Assembly: GCA_023678885.1 (NCBI GenBank)
Contig: CM042962.1
Coordinates: 20,040,336 to 20,104,335, forward strand
DNA: 64,000 nt
Direction: 5' to 3'
Origin: Pogostemon cablin
Lineage: Eukaryota; Streptophyta; Magnoliopsida; Lamiales; Lamiaceae
Positions 58,196 through 64,000 of this stretch are shown piece by piece. Position numbers and translations under genes: made by a program. The notes under the pieces are model-generated. The model ran no database searches. It was not told the origin of the DNA and worked only from the letters and a program-made list of their open reading frames with translations. The stretch's first letter is position 1; every line of letters starts with the position of its first letter.

Positions 58196-60819
58196 TTAAG
58201 AAGCCGCTCAAGCAGCCCTGAAGGAAATTTGTCGCAAAAATAAGCCGCTTTTGATTGCGATTGTGGAACCGAAATTTCTATTTTCTACAATCCCTGCCTA
58301 TACTTGGAGTAACTTGGGCCTGTCTTTTGCTGGTCAGAATCACAGGGATGGACTTTGGCCAAATATCTGGGTATTTTACAATGCTCAATTTATATCACAG
58401 ATATAAGTTGTTCTTTCCACTTCAAAAATTATGATATTTGAATTCATATATAATGCTTCAAATTATCGGTCTGGCTTTGTTCATGTCCATACGGATCATG
58501 TTATCCGTCGTTCTTTATGGGTGGATATTTCTATTCATCTTTCGAATAATATGTTAATACTTGGAGATTTTAATTCTACCTTGGGAGCGCATGAAAGACT
58601 TCATAATTCTCGACATGATAATTTGGCTCCCATAGAATTTTGGAAATTCTTCAAATCCACGGGGTTGAATGATCTTGATATGCATGGGTCCAAATTTACT
58701 TGGGTCAGTAGGTCTGCTACTAGAGCCATGCACACCTCCAAAATTGATAGAGTGTTTGCTTCGGATGGTTTTATTGATATTTTGGACTCGGTTGTTGCCA
58801 CAGCTCTTGCTAGACATGGATCGAATTATACACCGATCCTTACTGCATGTAAACTTTTTGTACATGCTCCTAAGCCATTTCGTTTTCAATTAATGTGGTT
58901 AATGAATATAGGTTTTTTCGTGATGGCTAAAACTTTTTGGGCTAAACCCCTTACGCATCCCAACCCAATCATGAGATTTGTTGCTAAACTTAAGAGACTC
59001 AAACATGATATCAAGGGTTGGAACTCTTCCTCCTTTGCAACGTCTTTGATGACGTAGACATAGCCATGAATGCTCTGCGAGATATTCAAATTCGAATTGG
59101 GGAGGAAGGTGATTCAGTGGAGTTATTCTGTGATGAGGTTGATGCTCACATTGCGTTGAACAAAAAGCTTCTTGATAAGCATAAATTTTGGGAGCAGAAG
59201 AATAGATCGTCTTGGTTAAAAGATGGCGACAGAAACACTGAATTTTTCCATAAAAATCAAAGGATCTCTAAGACGAAATCTGCCATTAACTCGATGCTAA
59301 TTGATGGAGAGATTGTCAGTAACAAACAACAGATTTCGCAGCATGTGGTTGAATACTATAAGGCTCTTTCTAAAGCCCCGGAAGATGATGTTAGTTTTGA
59401 TGAATTAGGGTTTCTTAACCCTTTTATGCAGGCGGCTAACAACACTTCTCTTACAGCCATTCCCTCGACAGAGGAAATCGCTGAGGCAGTGATGATTCTT
59501 TCTGCGGACAGTTCTCCTGGGCCGGATGGGTATGGAGGTTCCTTTTATCAGAGATGTTGGTATTTCATACAATCAAATGTATGCAATGCAGTTCAATAAT
59601 TTTTCATTCATGGACAATTGCCTCCAGACATCAACTGCAACTTTGTTGTTTTCATTCCAAAAATTGAAAGGGCTAACAAGGTAGAAGATTTTCGACCAAT
59701 TAACCTTTGTAATTTCTTTTTTAAGATTTTACAAAGATTTTGGCAAGCATATTGGGGCCTATCCTTTCCAAATATCTAAGGATTTATCAGTTTGTTCTCA
59801 TTCCGGAGCGTAATATACATCACTGCATTGCAATTACCTTGGAGAGATTAAATTGCCTCAACAATTCTACACAGGGCAATGTTGGTTTCAAAGTGGACAT
59901 TAGAAAGGTGTTTGATACTTTGAGGTGGGATTTCATTTTGCATGTGCTGCACAGAATGGGTTTTCATCCGATTTTCATCAAGTGGATTCAGATTATTTTT
60001 GTGGCAGAGGGGTTCGTCAAGGAGATCCATTATCACCTTTACTTATTTGTATTATAGAGGAAGTACTGGGGAAATGGATTGACAACAAAATAGACACTGG
60101 AGAGTTTCTCCAAGCTCGAGCTAACAGAAACACATTCATACCCCATACTTATTTTATGCAGATGATATCACTATTTTTTGCAGGGGTAATGCGAGTACAA
60201 TCCAATGTCTCAAAAACATCATGAGTAGCTTTGCAATCATGTCGGGGCAAGTGTATAATCTATCTAAATCGAAAGTCTATTTCGGGAGGCATGTTACACC
60301 AGTTGATAAAAGGCGAGTGCATCATCTATTGGAAATTCAGGAGGGTAGTTTCCCCTTTAAATATCTGAGTGCCCTAATATTTATAGAGGCTCCTAAAATT
60401 GCACAATTTCAGCAAGCCACTGATGGAATCCTTAGCAAATTTCATAGATGGAAGGGCAACACATTATCAATGGCTGGACGAATTTGCTTAGTTAACTCAG
60501 TTATCATCTCTACAGCTATGCATATTATGATGATATATAGATGGCCACGGCATCAACTCAAGAGAATTGAGTAAGCATGCTGAAACTTGGTGTGGACAGG
60601 GGAACCAACAAAGCAACACCATTTTACGGTGGGCTGGAAAAGGGTATGCTCACCCACGGCGGAAGGAGGGCTACGCATTCGCTCTATTAGATCAGCTAAT
60701 GATGCATATGTGATGAAACTTGCATGGGAAATTATGGAAAGAAAAGATGCATTGAGCTTTCTTAAAAACAGATGGTTTGATGAACAACTGCTGAGGGTTC
60801 GGCTTACTCCCTTGTCTAT
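58196..60819 (+). pseudogene. LINE ORF2 endonuclease and reverse transcriptase
   Basis: The endonuclease nicks target DNA and the RT copies RNA at the nick. The EEP endonuclease reads LLIAIVEPKF, then ILGDFNSTLG, FKSTGLNDLDMHGSKFTWVS and KIDRVFASDGFID. The terminal SDHxP motif reads GSNYTPI, so the catalytic His is lost. RT remains include KVEDFRPINLCNF, GNVGFKVDIRKVFDTLRWDF, GRGVRQGDPLSPLL and the catalytic FYADDITIFCRG near 60150. The C-terminal part GWKRVCSPTAEGGLRIRSIR is near 60640. Stops at 59598 and elsewhere. Confidence 0.85.
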
Positions 60820-62512
60820 TGATACACGTTTTCTTAGCATTCAAAACTAACCCCCAAGTATGAAGGATATCAGTTGCAGCTTAAGCAAGCGACCAAGTTA
60901 ACTATCGAACCCAAAGGACGATGTATTATCAATTTAATTATTTACTAAATTAATTAAGACAAGATGGCAATAACGTTTAAGGATTGAATTATTAACCAAT
61001 AAACAATTAATTTAAAATAAAAAATAAAATAAATAATACTGGAAGAATACGAAAGTGGCTCAAGAATGGAGAATAGGTAGCTCTAAGGTAATCCAGTTTT
61101 ACTATTTAACTTCCCTCTCAAGTGTAGGCCGACTCTGCCTTGTGGACTATGGACGCATCACTAAACCATGCAAATATACTCTATAGACACAAGTAAATAT
61201 GCGTGTAACACGTGTGAATAACCTTGGAGCAAGAGATAAAATTTCACCCCCTTTCTGGATACTATTAATATCAATTATTTCCCACGTTTGAAATATAACC
61301 CGATATGATCTCCCTTTATAGGTACTATAAAATTAACCTCTTTATCCTACTTATCAACCCGAATCCATTTCAATTAATAAATATTTATACATGATAGTTC
61401 TATTGAAGCTTCGGATTCCCCTCACTAAGAATCATAACATGAAATCCTGTTCAGCAGTGAACGCGCTCAATCAACAACCAAGATATATATTCAGACTCTA
61501 TATAACAGTTGAAGATGCACAAAACGACTCTGAATATGGATTAAAAACACATAATCATATATAGAATAAACCACAAGTACTATTTTACGGAGGATACAAA
61601 AGAGAGTTTAATTAAATTATGAAACCTTCAAAACCCTAGATCTACCAAAAAGGCTCTAGCCCATGATGTTACGAAGAATAATCATGGGGGTTGGATAGAT
61701 CTTACCTATATGTCAGGAAAATTAGAAAATAAATTAGGAAACGAATAAAACCCTAGATGTGGACATTATCGCGTCATTCTCTATCTTGAATCCTCCTCTT
61801 GATTCTACAGATAAATCTTCAAAGTTATGGATTGATGGAGGAAAAAACATGGATGATAGTTGGGTGATCCCCCCTTGTGGGGTGTAGGATGATTGTGTTG
61901 CATTGCCTTCTCACATGAATAATGATGTAAAATATATATAGGTGTGAGAAAGGATTTAAATAAGGAAATAAAAGATATGTGTGAATCATGGAGGATTATG
62001 TGATAAGGAGATTAATTGTGCTCCAAGAAATAGGTAATTTTCAGAAATTTTCAAAAATTCTCGGAAATACTCACTTGCAGCTGCGCGACTTCACGATTTT
62101 GAGCATAACTTCCTCGTCCAAACTTCGATTTGAGTGATTCTTGCACTCAAGTGATTCTCACTTCCTTGGATTTCTATCTATAAAAAGAACTTACCCAAAG
62201 TCCAACATTTAAAGATGTGACAAGTCATGTAAAGTGGAATAGTCATGCTGAGTAGAAACAGCTTGCACGACGTCACCATTTCGATCATCACTTTCTCGTT
62301 TGGACTCTGAATTGAGATCCACTTTTTCTTACGTCTTCCTTATCAAATCTAGCATCCAATAAAAAGATACAAAAATACAACTCTGAAAATCATAGGTTTA
62401 AGCTTTTCCATAAAAACACAAAATACAACCAAAATACACAAAAATATGGATAAAATAATACGAAAATGGATATAAAAAGACACTAAAATCTAGGTGAAAA
62501 TATCACTCATCA
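60820..62512 (-). repeat. 3' LTR (1693 bp)
   Basis: Plus-strand ends TGATACACG and CACTCATCA. Its 5' part (62350-62512, minus sense) resembles the LTR at 33786, its 3' part the LTR at 12063, so it may be mosaic. A TATATATA box is near 61930. Shared blocks at about 62070-62200 and 62255-62330. After it, minus AAGTTTAGGGGTG is a polypurine tract. Confidence 0.75.
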
Positions 62513-64000
62513 CACCCCTAAACTTAAAATGTTGTGCGTCCCCAAACAACGAAAATGATAAACCAAGGGGAGAGAGATTTTCACCTAGGAAAAGACTAAA
62601 TGAACATAAGTAATAACACATCAATAGCAATAATAACTACAAACTATGCTAAGTCATCCTACAACATTAAACTCATGACATGAAGAATTAACAAGTTCAA
62701 CCACAAGAGAACAAAGTGTAATATAGTCCCTTTATGTCCAAGTCTCACAATGGGATATTAATTTCACTCAACACTCTTTAAGCTAAGGTAAATCAACACT
62801 CATTAATCGATTGGTTCGATTCGCTATAAGCTTGCTCGCGGACTATATTCACAAACCACCAAAGTTTCCATTAGTGATAAAAAAGGTCTTCTATTAAGGA
62901 TGTAATAATAGGCTCTTTGGTGGGGTAGGAAGAGTATGAATAATAGTTACTAAACAAGTGTAAGTAACCGAAGAGATGGCCAATTTCCTCCATTCTTTCA
63001 CTTTTCTTTCTTCCTTTCTTATCTTTGGTAATCACAAGCACTATTCATCAACTTCCCTTGGATTGAGCTTCTTTTGATTCATGCTTCCTTCTTAGAACTT
63101 TGAAATAGTTGAGCATTTTGTTGTTTCTTTGCTCATTTTCTTGTTATGAGGTTGCATGTTCATTCTTATTGTGCTCTTTTCATCCTTTTTCTTGCTTGTT
63201 TACCATTTCCTTTTCTTCTTTTTCTTCTTCATCAAACCTTTCTAGTTACCATCTCCTCAATCACCCATATAAAGGATATATATGTAAGGCTTAAGTGGGT
63301 ATTCATGGCTTGTAATATGCTCAATTCACAAGAAATATGTTTAAAGGCTCAAAATGGTTAACTAGGGATGATGTTCAAGGTAGGGAAATATATGACAATG
63401 ACTATAAATAACAAGGATGACTTTAGATCATTTCACTAATCGATCAAGTTCTAGCTTATCAACACTCAATCAATCCACTAATGAAGAAAAATACCATGTA
63501 TGCACGGTTGAGGCTCAAATGCTCACAAGCTTATGCTCGAACCTTAAGGAACTTATTACACCACATTCATCTCAAAATTGAACAAGTTAAATAAAACATG
63601 TCACAATTTGAAAGTGCAGAGATTCTTAATCATAACTTGTCATCACTTATCACAACAACATGTCATCACTCATATTCAAAAATGGCTCACGACATCCCTA
63701 AACAAACCACTAAACATCCCTCAACAAGAATAAAAATACACATAACACAAAAAAAGAAAGACTCACCAAACAAGAAACAAACAAAAACACATAACATGCA
63801 AAACTAAAATCATCCATCGATAAATAATGAAGCACACATTCAAATCATCCATAATAATTAAACTCACATACATCCCCATCTTTTGATTAAAAAGTAAACC
63901 TCCCAAAAATATAACAGATGAAGTAGCATGCTAATCACATCAATCCAAATCAAATTAAATTATGCTAAACACATAGAAGTGGTAGGGTATAGAATAAACT
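60820..64000 (-). mobile_element. Athila-like element, 3' LTR and part of interior (runs off window)
   Basis: 3' LTR 60820-62512, then interior to the window end. The left flank is LINE ORF2; the target copy on the other side is outside. The interior is related to 33200-33785 of the element at 27422, for example the pre-LTR words near 62520 and TGTAATAATAGGCTCTTTGG (62901-62920). No coding in the part seen. Confidence 0.8.

Larger units (their letters stand above)
56231..60819 (+). mobile_element. L1-type LINE (RIL/L1 clade of plants), 3' part missing
   Basis: An ORF1 with the DUF4283-like RNA-binding region and an ORF2 with endonuclease then RT follow one another on the plus strand, the standard plant L1 layout. 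The 5' end is about 56231 in a CTCTCTAGAA-rich leader. An Athila-like element inserts at 60820 within the ORF2 tail, and the LINE 3' end is outside the window. Stops and frameshifts are frequent. Confidence 0.85.

Overview
The window looks like nuclear DNA of a flowering plant, probably a eudicot. It is AT-rich and packed with plant-type transposable elements: Ty3/gypsy and Athila-like LTR elements, Ty1/copia, L1-type LINE, Mutator-like, CACTA, Stowaway. Several have plant tRNA-Met or tRNA-Asp-type primer sites. I found no ordinary host gene, rRNA gene, functional tRNA gene or CRISPR array. The pattern fits heterochromatic, gene-poor DNA built by repeated nested insertion.

Layout. 1-2.7 kb: two Mutator-like MITEs made of repeated ATCACTTTT units; the second holds a Stowaway. 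2.7-11.9 kb: a decayed minus-strand Ty3/gypsy element (TSD TAACT) with gag, PR, RT, RH and IN remains; a solo LTR (TSD CTTTT) cuts its gag. 12.06-17.77 kb: a non-autonomous Athila-like element (TSD GGGTC). 18.2-23.3 kb: a Mutator transposase pseudogene, split by a minus-strand solo LTR (TSD ATACT). 23.9-24.7 kb: a non-autonomous CACTA element with a tRNA-like segment. 24.7-27.3 kb: tandem repeats and three more MITE copies. 27.4-35.6 kb: an Athila-like element with gag/protease remains; both LTRs carry a G-box plus heat-shock-element composite beside the TATA box. 35.6-38.4 kb: part of another LTR, hit by a solo LTR.

38.4-54.8 kb: a Ty1/copia complex on the minus strand with three LTRs and two copies of a GC-rich module. 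Another Athila-like element (39351-44734, TSD GTGGC) sits in one module; the second module preserves the empty site. 54.8-56.2 kb: the interior of an Athila-like element whose LTR is probably split by the copia complex. 56.2-60.8 kb: an L1-type LINE, cut by a further Athila-like element (60820 to beyond the window end).

The members do not act as a pathway; what links them is shared non-coding sequence. Three patterns stand out. A block of about 160 bp is shared by the LTRs of the copia and Athila-like elements. Arrays of palindromic motifs sit at a fixed distance upstream of the TATA box in several Athila-like LTRs. A short non-coding block lies about 350-430 bp before the 3' LTR in four elements and also in a fifth partial one. 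All boundaries and identities come from reading by eye; no alignment or database search was run.
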